The notes: generated by a model from the letters alone, not told the origin. DNA of 36,973 nucleotides from an uncultured Lachnoclostridium sp. (GCA_946402335.1 CAMIWE010000019.1:1-36973), one strand, 5' to 3'; shown: positions 15,363 to 24,243, numbered from the stretch's first letter. Numbers and translations are program-made.

Positions 15363-17237
15363 ATGGGGAGATTTATTAGGGAATTGAAGTATTCCATCGG
15401 ACTGAAGAAACACCTTTTCTTCATTCTTCTGATCGGCTTTGTGGCATGCGGTGCCGCATGGCTTTTTCAGGATACCCTGAAAAAGGACTTGAAGAAGGCG
15501 TTTCCCGGTACGTATGATGCGGATCACATTCACTACCAGGAGGAGAAATACCTCATAAGCGGCGATGTGAAACAGAGAAGTCCGCAGGTTACCGATGCCG
15601 ATTTAAAGGCGGAGATCCAGTTTAACGAGAAGCTGCGCAACGCCGACTGGAGCAAGGGTTATGAGGAAATTGCAACAGAATATATGCAGATTGCCTCTTA
15701 TCTCGGCCCGGATTCGGCAGTTAAGGGCTACGGCACCGATGATTATTACAGCAACAAGGACATTGACAGCAACGGTTCCAAGTATACGACGGTGCAGACA
15801 ATCTGGATGGACGAGGATCTTGCAAAGAAGTTCAAACTCGGCACCGAAGCAACGACCATTTACGGAATGCCGAACAACTATCTGGAAAAGGTTTATGTTG
15901 TGCTTGGTTATGATTATTCCCAGGTGGATAACGGATACCGCATCGGAAACATTCTGAAGACCAAGAATTCCGTCGGAAACATCCAGATGCAGGTTGTCGG
16001 TTTCCTGCCTAAGAATGCGACGGCAATGATCGGAGATAAGGAAGTTAGCCTCAACAGCTACATCCTTTGCCCGTTTATTTCCCTGAAGGACGTATATGTA
16101 GCGAAGGAAGAAACGCCGGCAGCGTATACGGACGGCATTTATGTTCCGATGAAGCTGTTAAACGATGACTTTCTTTCCGGCGCATACCGGAACAACCCTC
16201 CGGGAACGAAGACGGAGTCCAAGACCGGTATGAAATATGCGGAAGTCAGATGCCTCTATATTGAGCGTTCTGCGATTCCGGAAGATGCTCCCGACTGGCT
16301 GAAGACGCTTGCGAATGCAGCGACAACGGGAACGACCGCAGTTATGGCCGGTTCCAATTATGCGGCTGCGGGAACCGTTACGGAAGGCGCTACTTTTGAT
16401 ACTCTTTCCGGCAAAGACATCACAAAGCTGCAGGCGGTCGGCCTTCTCGCAGAAGGAACAACCTGGAATGTATACGGCCTTGATGTTGTTCTCGACGACT
16501 ATCTGGTACTCATTCACGAGGCCGAGAAGAAAGAGGAAGAGAACGCACAGGAAGGAACGACGCCGGACGGAACCAATCCCGACGACGGAGAGAATCCTCC
16601 GATCTTTATCGACGAGCCCGAGACGAAAGAGCGCGAGTTCAAGGTAGATGAAAGAGCAAAGCTGTTCCACTATCAGGTTTTGATGAACCGCGGTTATGTG
16701 ATTACGAATCTTACGCGTAACGAAGCACAGCTTTCGCTTGCGGAAGTGATTGAAAATTCCTGGAAGGATTTCCGCAGAGACAATCCGAAGAAGGATCCGC
16801 TGACCTCTTACCGGATCAGCGGTGCAAGCAAGGACAATTCCATTCTGTACCGGAAGAATTCCATGAAGCTTACGGATCAGGTCCTGAACTTTACGAAGAA
16901 GGGATTCCCGATCTGCATGCTGTTGCTTGCTATTTATCTGATTTACAAGTTTTATTGCGGTAAGGAGTTTTACTCCTCCATTTATCTTACCGGAACAAAC
17001 CGCATTGAGATTATGGCCATGTACCTGATCGAGGGTGCGCTTCTGGTTGTTCTGGCCGCAGGGTTATCCTACGGCTGCGCGTTCGTCATTTGTAAACTGC
17101 TTGGTCTGCATCTGACGGCGCCGAAACCGGTGATCAAGCGGATCTGCAAGCTGGTTTCCTATCCGACGGCAGGAATCATGATCTGGATTCTGATTCGCGA
17201 CTTCGGACGGATGTTCCGTCGGACGCAGGAGGTGTAA
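15363..17237 (+). CDS. MacB/FtsX-topology ABC transporter permease-like protein
   Basis: A 624-residue membrane protein with the layout of MacB/FtsX permeases: one N-terminal membrane segment (about 17-35), a large outside domain (about 36-520) and three C-terminal segments (about 524-541, 560-590, 598-613). The outer domain is acidic in one linker (EEENAQEGTTPDGTNPDDG, about residues 390-415) and has no family motif I recognise. The last helix is followed by a basic tail. The stop is one base before the start of the ABC ATPase gene, so the two form a pair. MacB-type systems couple ATP hydrolysis to movements of the outer domain and act in efflux, lipoprotein release or peptidoglycan-hydrolase activation. 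The substrate or partner here is unknown. Confidence 0.75.
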   Translation: MGRFIRELKYSIGLKKHLFFILLIGFVACGAAWLFQDTLKKDLKKAFPGTYDADHIHYQEEKYLISGDVKQRSPQVTDADLKAEIQFNEKLRNADWSKGYEEIATEYMQIASYLGPDSAVKGYGTDDYYSNKDIDSNGSKYTTVQTIWMDEDLAKKFKLGTEATTIYGMPNNYLEKVYVVLGYDYSQVDNGYRIGNILKTKNSVGNIQMQVVGFLPKNATAMIGDKEVSLNSYILCPFISLKDVYVAKEETPAAYTDGIYVPMKLLNDDFLSGAYRNNPPGTKTESKTGMKYAEVRCLYIERSAIPEDAPDWLKTLANAATTGTTAVMAGSNYAAAGTVTEGATFDTLSGKDITKLQAVGLLAEGTTWNVYGLDVVLDDYLVLIHEAEKKEEENAQEGTTPDGTNPDDGENPPIFIDEPETKEREFKVDERAKLFHYQVLMNRGYVITNLTRNEAQLSLAEVIENSWKDFRRDNPKKDPLTSYRISGASKDNSILYRKNSMKLTDQVLNFTKKGFPICMLLLAIYLIYKFYCGKEFYSSIYLTGTNRIEIMAMYLIEGALLVVLAAGLSYGCAFVICKLLGLHLTAPKPVIKRICKLVSYPTAGIMIWILIRDFGRMFRRTQEV

Positions 17238-17238
17238 T

Positions 17239-18231
17239 ATGGGATTAAAACTGATTAATATCAACAAATCCTACGGCCTCGGAATCGGATCGCCGCGCAA
17301 GAAGATTCTTGATAATGTAAATATGGAAATTCATGACGGCGAGATGGTTGCCATCGTCGGCCGAAGAGGAAGCGGAAAGACGACCCTCATGAATATCATG
17401 ACCGGTCTTTCCAGACCGGATTCGGGTCATTACCTGATTGACGGAAAGGTTGTCAGCATCGTCGGACGCATGTTTAAGATGGCTTCCTTCCGTGCAAAGA
17501 ATTGCGGAATCATTACAAGAGATCCGTTACTGGTATCGGATATGACCTTGTTTGACAATATTACGATGCCCTTAAACCACCGCTTCATGATGTCCCGCAA
17601 GAGGAAACTGAAGCGTGCGAGAGAGGTCCTTCGCGGACTCGGACTGAAAGGAAAAGGCCGTTTTTATCCGACCGAGTTCTCCGTTCTCGACCGCCAGAAG
17701 ATCTGTGCGGGCCGTGCAATGATCGGCGAACCGAAGTATATTTTTGCGGATGAGCCCACGGGAAGCCTTTCGGCAGCGGACCGCGAGCGTTTTATGGACT
17801 TCCTTGAGGTTCTGAACAGCGCCGGATACACGATTATCGTATTTACGTATTCGAAACGTGTTGCGGCACATTGCCAGCGAATGATTCCGGTTTCCGGAGA
17901 AGCCGTTCCCGAACAGCAGGAGAATGAGAACGACGATTTCGCAGACCGTCCGGAATCCTCTGCGAAGAAATCCGACGACGAAGAGGATGAGCCTGTTGAG
18001 GAAATCCGGGAAGAGGAACAGGCATCCCCCGAGGTTTATGAAATTCTTGACGGCGACAACGACCGTCCGAAGAAGAAGCCGGAACCCGATGAAGACGAAG
18101 AGCGGTATGCCCGCGGCGAGGAGGAACCGGATACAGACCCAATCGCGGAACTGCCCGAAGATCCTAAGCCGTCACGCCGTCGTCCGGGACGCAGAAAAAA
18201 CAGTAACACAGAGCAGCAAGAGGATTTGTAA
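17239..18231 (+). CDS. ABC-type ATPase with degenerate Q-loop, signature and H-loop; acidic C-terminal tail
   Basis: A 330-residue ABC ATPase aligning with MacB/LolD-type nucleotide-binding domains. Walker A GRRGSGKTT (41-49) and Walker B IFADEP (168-173), including the catalytic Glu172, are intact. The Q-loop reads IITRD where FQ is expected (Arg near 94). The signature reads FSVLD (147-151) in place of LSGGQ, and the switch His is Tyr204 (VFTYS for VTHD). Residues 221-330 form an unusual acidic, Pro/Glu/Asp-rich tail ending in basic residues. AGGAGG overlaps the end of the permease gene. The partner is clearly that permease. ATP binding is likely retained, but hydrolysis may be weak or need another signature motif. 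Its stop overlaps the malQ start (TAATG). Confidence 0.85.
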   Translation: MGLKLININKSYGLGIGSPRKKILDNVNMEIHDGEMVAIVGRRGSGKTTLMNIMTGLSRPDSGHYLIDGKVVSIVGRMFKMASFRAKNCGIITRDPLLVSDMTLFDNITMPLNHRFMMSRKRKLKRAREVLRGLGLKGKGRFYPTEFSVLDRQKICAGRAMIGEPKYIFADEPTGSLSAADRERFMDFLEVLNSAGYTIIVFTYSKRVAAHCQRMIPVSGEAVPEQQENENDDFADRPESSAKKSDDEEDEPVEEIREEEQASPEVYEILDGDNDRPKKKPEPDEDEERYARGEEEPDTDPIAELPEDPKPSRRRPGRRKNSNTEQQEDL

Positions 18232-19745
18232 TGCGTACAGCTAAGAAGAATGAATGGGGAAGAAGCGCAGGCGTGCTTCTTCCCGTCTTTTCTTTGCCCA
18301 GCCCTTACGGTATCGGGACATTGGGCAAAGCCGCCTATGAGTTTGTTGATTTTCTCGGGCAAATGGGACACCGCTACTGGCAGGTCCTGCCGGTAGGCCC
18401 GACCAGCTACGGCGACAGTCCGTATCAGTCCTATTCCGCATTTGCCGGCAATCCGTACTTTATCGATCTGGACACCTTAAAGGAGGAAGGCCTTCTCACG
18501 CAGGAGGAAATCAACTCCGGTTATTACGGAACCGAGCCGCGGTATGTAGACTACGGGGCACAGTTCGGAAGCCGTTTCCGGGTGCTTCGGATGGCATTTG
18601 CCAGAAGCAACGGCCATGAGACGGAGGAATTTAAGAAGTTTGAGAAGGAAGCAGCCTACTGGCTCGAGGATTATTGCCTGTTTATGGCAGTCAAGGAGCG
18701 GGAAGGCTACGCGGGTTGGCAGAACTGGGACGATGACGAGCTCCGCCTTCACAAAAAGAAGGCTGTGGACAAGGCAAAGGAAGAACTTGCAGACGAAATT
18801 GCATTTCAGAAATTCCTGCAGTTTACATTCTTCAAGCAGTGGCATAAGCTTCGTGCGTATGCGAACGAGCATGGCGTAGAGATTATCGGCGATATTCCGC
18901 TTTATGTATCGATGGACAGTGCGGATACCTGGGCCCACAGCGAGCTGTTTGACCTGGATGTGGACCATAACGCCGAGAATATTGCAGGTGTTCCGCCGGA
19001 TGCATTTTCCGCGGACGGACAGCGCTGGGGGAACCCTCTGTACCGTTGGGACGTGATGGAGCAGAAGGATTTCAAATGGTGGCGCGAGCGTATGAAAGCG
19101 ACGGCTGCCCTGTATGACGTGATCCGTATCGACCATTTTATCGGCATTGTGAATTACTGGTCCATTCCCGTAAAATGTAAGACCGCAAAGGGCGGCAAAT
19201 GGAAGAAAGGCCCCGGCGAGAAGCTGACCCGCGTGATTGACGAGTCCGTAAAGGGCGCAAAGATCATAGCGGAAGACCTCGGCGTATTAACGAAGCCGGT
19301 TAAGGATCTGATCGAGAAGTGCGGCTATCCCGGCATGAAGGTCCTGGAGTTCGGCGTGGCCGGCGATTCCGGAAACGGGTATCTGATGCACAATTACAAG
19401 AGCCCGAACTGCATTGCCTATGTGGGAACGCACGACAACGAAACGCTTGCCGGATTCCTTGCGGGGCGCGAAGAGTGGGAGATCAACTGGATGATGGGAT
19501 ATTTCGGTATCCTGAAAAAAGAAGAACTGCATGACCAGATGATCCGCAAGCTCTATGAGAGCATCGCCAACGTGGTAATCATCCAGATGCAGGATTTCCT
19601 TCATCTCGACAATTCCTGCCGGATCAATCATCCCGCCACAATCGGAACCAACTGGCAGTGGCGCATGCTTCCGGGTGAGACGGACAAGGTCGACAAGGGT
19701 TATTACCGCTGGGTTTGCGAGATGTTCTCCCGGGATACTAAATAA
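18231..19745 (+). CDS. malQ: 4-alpha-glucanotransferase (amylomaltase, GH77)
   Basis: A 504-residue cytoplasmic GH77 enzyme that transfers maltosyl and longer glucan chains, releasing glucose, in maltodextrin or glycogen use. It begins with the family entry RSAGVLLPVFSLPSPYGIG (11-29) and has GDSPYQSYSAFAGNPYFI (61-78). The catalytic set is Asp301 in RIDHFIG (nucleophile), Glu348 in AEDLG (acid/base) and Asp402 in THDNE. Length is normal for bacterial MalQ. ATG overlaps the stop of the ABC ATPase gene by one base with AAGAGGA upstream, so it is probably co-transcribed. The functional link between MalQ and that transporter-like pair is not obvious. The last 8 bases overlap the convergent gene. 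Confidence 0.96.
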   Translation: MRTAKKNEWGRSAGVLLPVFSLPSPYGIGTLGKAAYEFVDFLGQMGHRYWQVLPVGPTSYGDSPYQSYSAFAGNPYFIDLDTLKEEGLLTQEEINSGYYGTEPRYVDYGAQFGSRFRVLRMAFARSNGHETEEFKKFEKEAAYWLEDYCLFMAVKEREGYAGWQNWDDDELRLHKKKAVDKAKEELADEIAFQKFLQFTFFKQWHKLRAYANEHGVEIIGDIPLYVSMDSADTWAHSELFDLDVDHNAENIAGVPPDAFSADGQRWGNPLYRWDVMEQKDFKWWRERMKATAALYDVIRIDHFIGIVNYWSIPVKCKTAKGGKWKKGPGEKLTRVIDESVKGAKIIAEDLGVLTKPVKDLIEKCGYPGMKVLEFGVAGDSGNGYLMHNYKSPNCIAYVGTHDNETLAGFLAGREEWEINWMMGYFGILKKEELHDQMIRKLYESIANVVIIQMQDFLHLDNSCRINHPATIGTNWQWRMLPGETDKVDKGYYRWVCEMFSRDTK

Positions 19746-20175
19746 AGAAAAGAAACAGAACAAGAGTGCCGAAAGCAATTCCGGCGAAGAAACCGAATAC
19801 GATTGTGATGAGCGAAACGGGATCGAAAAGACGCCCTTTTCGCTCATTTATTAATACGTGGCAGGTGCGTTTTGGGTTATAAAAATAGGAGCGGAAGATT
19901 CCCTCTTCCGGAAAGATGCAGGGATATTCGTGCTCACCAACCTGGTAGAAGGCAACCTGATAGAGACTGTCCTCCCGCACAAAGTCGATCCGCGTAAAAT
20001 GTGCCTCCCGCCGTTTCATAAAAAGAAGGCGGATCAGGCAGATCAAAAAGAAGAGAACCAGAATGGCAGAGAGCCCTAAAAGGATGTAGGCACCGCCCAT
20101 CAGAATGATGTCGATGCGTCCGATGAAGAAGCAAATGACAATGATCAGCAGAAGAAGGGGGATGATAACATTCAT
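19738..20175 (-). CDS. Small membrane protein of unknown function
   Basis: A 145-residue protein with two N-terminal membrane segments (about 2-18 and 24-52), a soluble middle of about 70 residues with FTRIDFVREDSLYQVAFY and FNPKR-like text (YNPKRTCHVLINERKG), and a third membrane segment at the C-terminus (about 122-144). The middle resembles DUF3592-like domains, in which a short beta-rich part sits between helices, but I cannot assign the family firmly. The start at 20175 follows AAAGGAGA at normal spacing, and a good promoter lies upstream. It is transcribed toward malQ and overlaps its end by 8 bases. No function can be given. Confidence 0.8.
   Translation of the reverse strand: MNVIIPLLLLIIVICFFIGRIDIILMGGAYILLGLSAILVLFFLICLIRLLFMKRREAHFTRIDFVREDSLYQVAFYQVGEHEYPCIFPEEGIFRSYFYNPKRTCHVLINERKGRLFDPVSLITIVFGFFAGIAFGTLVLFLFFI
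19808..19850 (+). terminator. Possible malQ terminator inside the convergent gene
   Basis: ATGAGCGAAA (19808-19817) pairs perfectly with TTTCGCTCAT (19838-19847), about 62 bases after the malQ stop, followed by a short weak TTATTAAT. An inner CGAAAAG/CTTTTCG pairing competes. It lies within the coding part of the minus-strand gene. The T-run is poor, so this is uncertain. Confidence 0.4.
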
Positions 20176-20207
20176 GGGATTCTCCTTTCCGTCAGGGTTC
20201 TGCTATC

Positions 20208-20236
20208 AGTATAGCACCGCCGCGAATACGAGACAA
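20208..20236 (-). promoter_or_regulatory. Promoter of the small membrane-protein gene
   Basis: On the minus strand TTGTCT (20236-20231), a 17-base spacer and TATACT (20213-20208), about 35 bases before the start codon. Confidence 0.7.
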
Positions 20237-20361
20237 GAAAGAGATGTTTTCGGGGGATGGGAGAAGGCGGATTCTTTGAAATAACGCTCCACTTTCAAAT
20301 ATTGGAAGGATTATTTTGCACAAACCGGGAGATTCTTCCGAAAAAGGTAAAGATTTTACAT

Positions 20362-20390
20362 GTTTTTCCGCGTTTCGGTTATTGTATAAT
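20362..20390 (+). promoter_or_regulatory. Probable promoter of the beta-helix protein gene
   Basis: A perfect TATAAT at 20385-20390, with only a weak -35 (GTTTTT or TTTTTC near 20362-20368). The poor -35 suggests the promoter needs an activator. It lies 60 bases before the chosen start codon. The stretch 20237-20361 otherwise holds no gene I can support. Confidence 0.45.
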
Positions 20391-20451
20391 ATTTCTTATG
20401 CAGTTGGTAACAATAGTTCTATTGTATCAAAACGCAAGAGGAGAAAATTAT

Positions 20452-23406
20452 ATGAAAAATCGCACAGGAAGGCACGTAAGGCATGCAGTTTCGCTCATGC
20501 TCTGCATTGCTATGGTTCTCGGCATGACGGTATCTGGCGGTGCCGGCCGGACGTCAGCGGCTGCACAGGAAGGACCGAAGCTTGCAGGCTGTTCGCTTAC
20601 CGTCGGGGAAGGCGCGCTCGGGATTAATCTGTACCTGGCGGGAATTCCCGATTCGAAGGCGAGTCAGTGTAAGGTGAAGGTGGACGGAACCTTCGAAACC
20701 CTGTCCGCCAAGCAACAGGACGGAACCTATATGGTTGCGCATTATGTTGACGCCAAGGACATATCAAAGAAACTCTCCATTGAGGTATATTACGGATCCG
20801 CGAAAGAGCCGCTTACCAACGAAGGAGCGGTAAACGGTACGGTATCGTATGCGGTGAAGGATTACCTGCAAAATCTCAGGGACCGGACGGATGCGATCGG
20901 TCGTCTTGCGCGGGCAATTGACGATTACGGAACCTGCGCTTCTTATTATTTCAAGGGAGCAAAGGAAATCCCCGTTACGGTTGCGGATACGGATCTTTCG
21001 GCATACCGGATGGTATCCTCCGGAGAACTGCCGGAATGCATCCGCTATTACGGAAGCAGTCTGGTGTTAGGTGATACCATGGCAATCCGTCACTACTATC
21101 TTGTTACGGATTACGTGGATTCCTATACGCTTAGTGTTGACGGAGTAAGTACGGAAATCAAACCGACCGGTACACTCGGACTCGTGTATTGGGAAATCAC
21201 CGGTATCCGGGCCTGGGACATCGATCATGCTTATGAGTCCGTCTGTACGTCGATGGGGTGCACGTCACGCCTTCGTTACAGTGTGCTTTCCTATGCCTGT
21301 GAAGCAGCTGCCCGCTCTTCGGACGACTCTCTTTCGAAGCTTGTGAGAAGCATTTACTGGTATAAGGATGCTTTCGAAGAATGCCGGAATGCGGGAATCG
21401 GAAACCAGAATACGTATGACGGTTATGAGGAAGAGGAAATCACCACCGATTACGTCACCTATGCCATGTTCGGCGCCAAAGGCGACGGTGTGACAGACGA
21501 TTACGACGCCATCGTGCAGACTCATGCCTACGCAAACGAAAAGAACCTGCCCGTAAAGGCGGACGCAGGCGCGGTATACTTTATCGGCCATATGGACCCG
21601 TCCAATATTAAAGGCGCCCGGATTAAAACCGATACCGACTGGACCGGGGCCACCTTCGTCATAGACGATACGTATCTGACGGTCGCGTCCAGAATAGAAA
21701 ATAACAAAGTGGTTTATTATGTTCCGGAAGGGGACTGCTTCCTCTTTACGGTAGAGCCCTCTGTGAAGGGCGGCAAGTACTGGATGAACATTTCCCTCGG
21801 GTGGTATCAGGATGAAAACGGAAAATGGCGGTATCATACCACGAAGCAGGAAGGCGATCAGACGCTTTATCTCGGACTGGATCCGGACCTCGACTCTTAC
21901 CCCGATCACAGCCTCGGATCCGGACGGAACTACAGCGGAGCTAAGGCTGCCGTGCAAAAGAACAAGGACTTCACGAAGGACACGGTCGTATTTGGCGAAC
22001 CCGGAGAATTCAAAGAAGATGCTTTGTATATTTTAAAGACCAGTTCGGTAAAGAGATGGGGACGAAACGGTTCGGATACCGCGTCGTCGGATTCCCGTTC
22101 CCAGGAAGAGATCGTGATCATTAACCGGGACGGACGCAGGGATGACTCGACGCCGCTTCAGTGGGACTGGAGCAAGATCGAGCTGATCCAGAAATTTCCG
22201 ATTGACCAGACCCCGCTTAGCGTAACGGGCGGAACCTTTATCACAAAGGTAAATAAGGCCAATGCCCACTGCTACATCCAAAGAGGAATCAGCATCGACC
22301 GTTCCAATGTTACGCTTGAGGGCGTGCAGCACTATCTGACCGATGAGGATGCACAGTTCGGAACCGGCAACGAGAGTGCGGTATACGATGAAGACGGCAA
22401 ATTTGTCAAGCATGTCGCCAGAGTGGGTGCGCCGTATCTCGGGTTCTTCCGTGCGCATAACTGCGCCTATGTAACGCTTAAGAACTGCGTATTTTCCAAC
22501 CATCTGCGTGTTTACAATTACGGAGGCGATACAAACTCCACCGCGCCCTATGATTTTTATGCGGAATACTGTGCAAATATCACGCTGGACGGATGTGTCT
22601 GCGCGGCAGATAAAGATGACAAATCCGGCCCCGCCGACAAGACCGGCATCATGGACGAATCCCGTTGGGGTACGACCGGAACCAATTACTGCAAGGGAAT
22701 AACGGTACAGAACGGCTGCAGTATCAACCGTATTGACGCTCATATGGGAACCTACAATCTTACGGTTAAGGATTCGACAATCGGTTATCTCGGAATTCTT
22801 GCAGTCGGCTTCGGCGATCTGACCATTGAGCGGGTAACCTCCTATGCCAAGCATTTCGTAAACCTGCGGCGTGACTACGGAAGTTTCTGGATGGGAGACA
22901 TTACCATTACGGACTGCGTATGGAAGCTTGCCGAAGGCAATTACGCACCCCGCTTAATCTTTACGAATTACATTCCGAACCCGCCTCATCCCTATGGTTT
23001 CGACCCGATCGAGGAGGATGGGACAACGTATTACTGTACGATGCCGACAAATGTGACGCTTACGCGTTTCACCCTTGATGCAAGCCGTGTGACGTCCGAC
23101 ACGCTGTACGGAACGAGCGGATTTCAGATTTTCACAAATCCGATCATGAATCTAGAGACCGTGGTGAATGATGCATATTTGCATGATGAGGAAGAGTACA
23201 CCTATCCGCTTCGGATCACCAAGAAGGTTACGGTGTCGGATTTTACGCTTGTACGGAATCCGATTCATGCAGAAACAGTTTTCAAGGGAATTTCGGTCAA
23301 GAATGTTGATGATTATCATTCCGAGTACTTATTCCGGAATACGGTGCTTAGCTGGAAACCGGATTCCCTTAAGAATAAGGTGAGCGAGCCCTGGACATTT
23401 GAGTAG
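20452..23406 (+). CDS. Secreted beta-helix (pectate-lyase-3-like) protein
   Basis: A 984-residue exported protein. I chose ATG 20452 because GAGGAG lies 8 bases before it and a signal peptide follows at once (hydrophobic about 11-30, cut near SAAA 35-38). An upstream in-frame start at 20257 would place the promoter inside the gene. Residues ~42-310 carry two related helical pieces, SYAVKDYL...RAIDDYG (132-160) and RYSVLSYA...SIYWYKDAF (275-308). From about 338 comes the pectate-lyase-3 entry FGAKGDGVTDDYDAI (340-354), followed by a right-handed parallel beta-helix with many TLxxC / ITLDGC rungs (about 600-950). No C-terminal anchor or dockerin is visible. Such folds cleave or bind polysaccharides, so an extracellular glycan is the likely target. 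The substrate is unknown. Confidence 0.85.
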   Translation: MKNRTGRHVRHAVSLMLCIAMVLGMTVSGGAGRTSAAAQEGPKLAGCSLTVGEGALGINLYLAGIPDSKASQCKVKVDGTFETLSAKQQDGTYMVAHYVDAKDISKKLSIEVYYGSAKEPLTNEGAVNGTVSYAVKDYLQNLRDRTDAIGRLARAIDDYGTCASYYFKGAKEIPVTVADTDLSAYRMVSSGELPECIRYYGSSLVLGDTMAIRHYYLVTDYVDSYTLSVDGVSTEIKPTGTLGLVYWEITGIRAWDIDHAYESVCTSMGCTSRLRYSVLSYACEAAARSSDDSLSKLVRSIYWYKDAFEECRNAGIGNQNTYDGYEEEEITTDYVTYAMFGAKGDGVTDDYDAIVQTHAYANEKNLPVKADAGAVYFIGHMDPSNIKGARIKTDTDWTGATFVIDDTYLTVASRIENNKVVYYVPEGDCFLFTVEPSVKGGKYWMNISLGWYQDENGKWRYHTTKQEGDQTLYLGLDPDLDSYPDHSLGSGRNYSGAKAAVQKNKDFTKDTVVFGEPGEFKEDALYILKTSSVKRWGRNGSDTASSDSRSQEEIVIINRDGRRDDSTPLQWDWSKIELIQKFPIDQTPLSVTGGTFITKVNKANAHCYIQRGISIDRSNVTLEGVQHYLTDEDAQFGTGNESAVYDEDGKFVKHVARVGAPYLGFFRAHNCAYVTLKNCVFSNHLRVYNYGGDTNSTAPYDFYAEYCANITLDGCVCAADKDDKSGPADKTGIMDESRWGTTGTNYCKGITVQNGCSINRIDAHMGTYNLTVKDSTIGYLGILAVGFGDLTIERVTSYAKHFVNLRRDYGSFWMGDITITDCVWKLAEGNYAPRLIFTNYIPNPPHPYGFDPIEEDGTTYYCTMPTNVTLTRFTLDASRVTSDTLYGTSGFQIFTNPIMNLETVVNDAYLHDEEEYTYPLRITKKVTVSDFTLVRNPIHAETVFKGISVKNVDDYHSEYLFRNTVLSWKPDSLKNKVSEPWTFE

Positions 23407-23415
23407 GAAGAAGAA

Positions 23416-24243
23416 ATGATTATTCGAAATCTGATTGAAGACACAAACGGAACCGCGGATGTCTGCGCGGAACATGGGCTTTCGTTTCTTGCGGAAGCGG
23501 GTTCCCGCCGTTATCTGTTAGATACGGGCGCATCCGATAAGACATGGGCCAATGCCGAAGCGCTTGGACTTTGTGTGACGGATGTGGATGCCGTTATATT
23601 AAGCCACGGGCATTATGACCATACCGGAGGTTTGCCGGGGCTTATAGAACGCGGTTACAGCGGCCCTGTATATATGCGGGATAACGCGGGGCTTTCGTAT
23701 TATAATCTGCGGGAGTATGAGAAATATATCGGGATTGATCCCGGAATTTTGAAGCTCCCGGGGCTCCGGCTTACACCGGAGATGACCGTAACCGAAGTGG
23801 ACGAGACGCTTTCGTTATATTCCGGGGCGGTCATGGACCGCTTCATCCCCGAGGGAAACCGCACGCTTTATGAAAAGGCGGACGGCCGGTTTATTCCGGA
23901 TGCTTTCCGCCACGAGCAGTATGCGGTACTCCGGGAAGGGACGAAGTCCGTTTTGGTTTCCGGCTGTGCGCACAAGGGAATCGTAAACATTCTGGCAAGA
24001 TACCGGGAACTGTTCGGAAGCAACCCGGACGTTGTCGTGAGCGGTTTTCATATGATGAACGCGGACGGGTATGACGAAGCGGCCGAGGAACGTATCCGGG
24101 AAGTCGCAAGGGAACTGGCAGGGACGGACATTCTGTTCTATACCGGCCACTGTACCGGGATTCCGGCTTACGAGCTGATGAAACCGATTCTTAAGGAAAA
24201 GCTTATTTACCTCCATGCGGGCGACGTGGTGGAAATCCGCTGA
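23416..24243 (+). CDS. MBL-fold metallohydrolase (DHPS/Tflp-like)
   Basis: A 275-residue metallo-beta-lactamase-fold protein, without signal peptide. The metal motif is H64-G-H66-Y-D68-H69 in LSHGHYDHTGGL. Further ligands are likely in SGCAHKGIVN (about 188-197), SGFHMM (about 213-218) and the late FYTGHCTG (about 240-247). The layout matches the MBL subfamily often labelled as methanopterin-synthesis-like (DHPS/Tflp), whose real substrates in Bacillota are mostly unknown. It starts 9 bases after the stop of the beta-helix gene with GGAAGAAG upstream, so the two are co-transcribed. Nothing ties it to polysaccharide use beyond that. A terminator follows. Confidence 0.88.
   Translation: MIIRNLIEDTNGTADVCAEHGLSFLAEAGSRRYLLDTGASDKTWANAEALGLCVTDVDAVILSHGHYDHTGGLPGLIERGYSGPVYMRDNAGLSYYNLREYEKYIGIDPGILKLPGLRLTPEMTVTEVDETLSLYSGAVMDRFIPEGNRTLYEKADGRFIPDAFRHEQYAVLREGTKSVLVSGCAHKGIVNILARYRELFGSNPDVVVSGFHMMNADGYDEAAEERIREVARELAGTDILFYTGHCTGIPAYELMKPILKEKLIYLHAGDVVEIR

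Noticed and set aside
20257-20451. 65-codon N-terminal extension of the beta-helix gene
   Set aside because: No ribosome site at 20257. The TATAAT at 20385 would fall inside it, and the real signal peptide starts at 20452 after GAGGAG.
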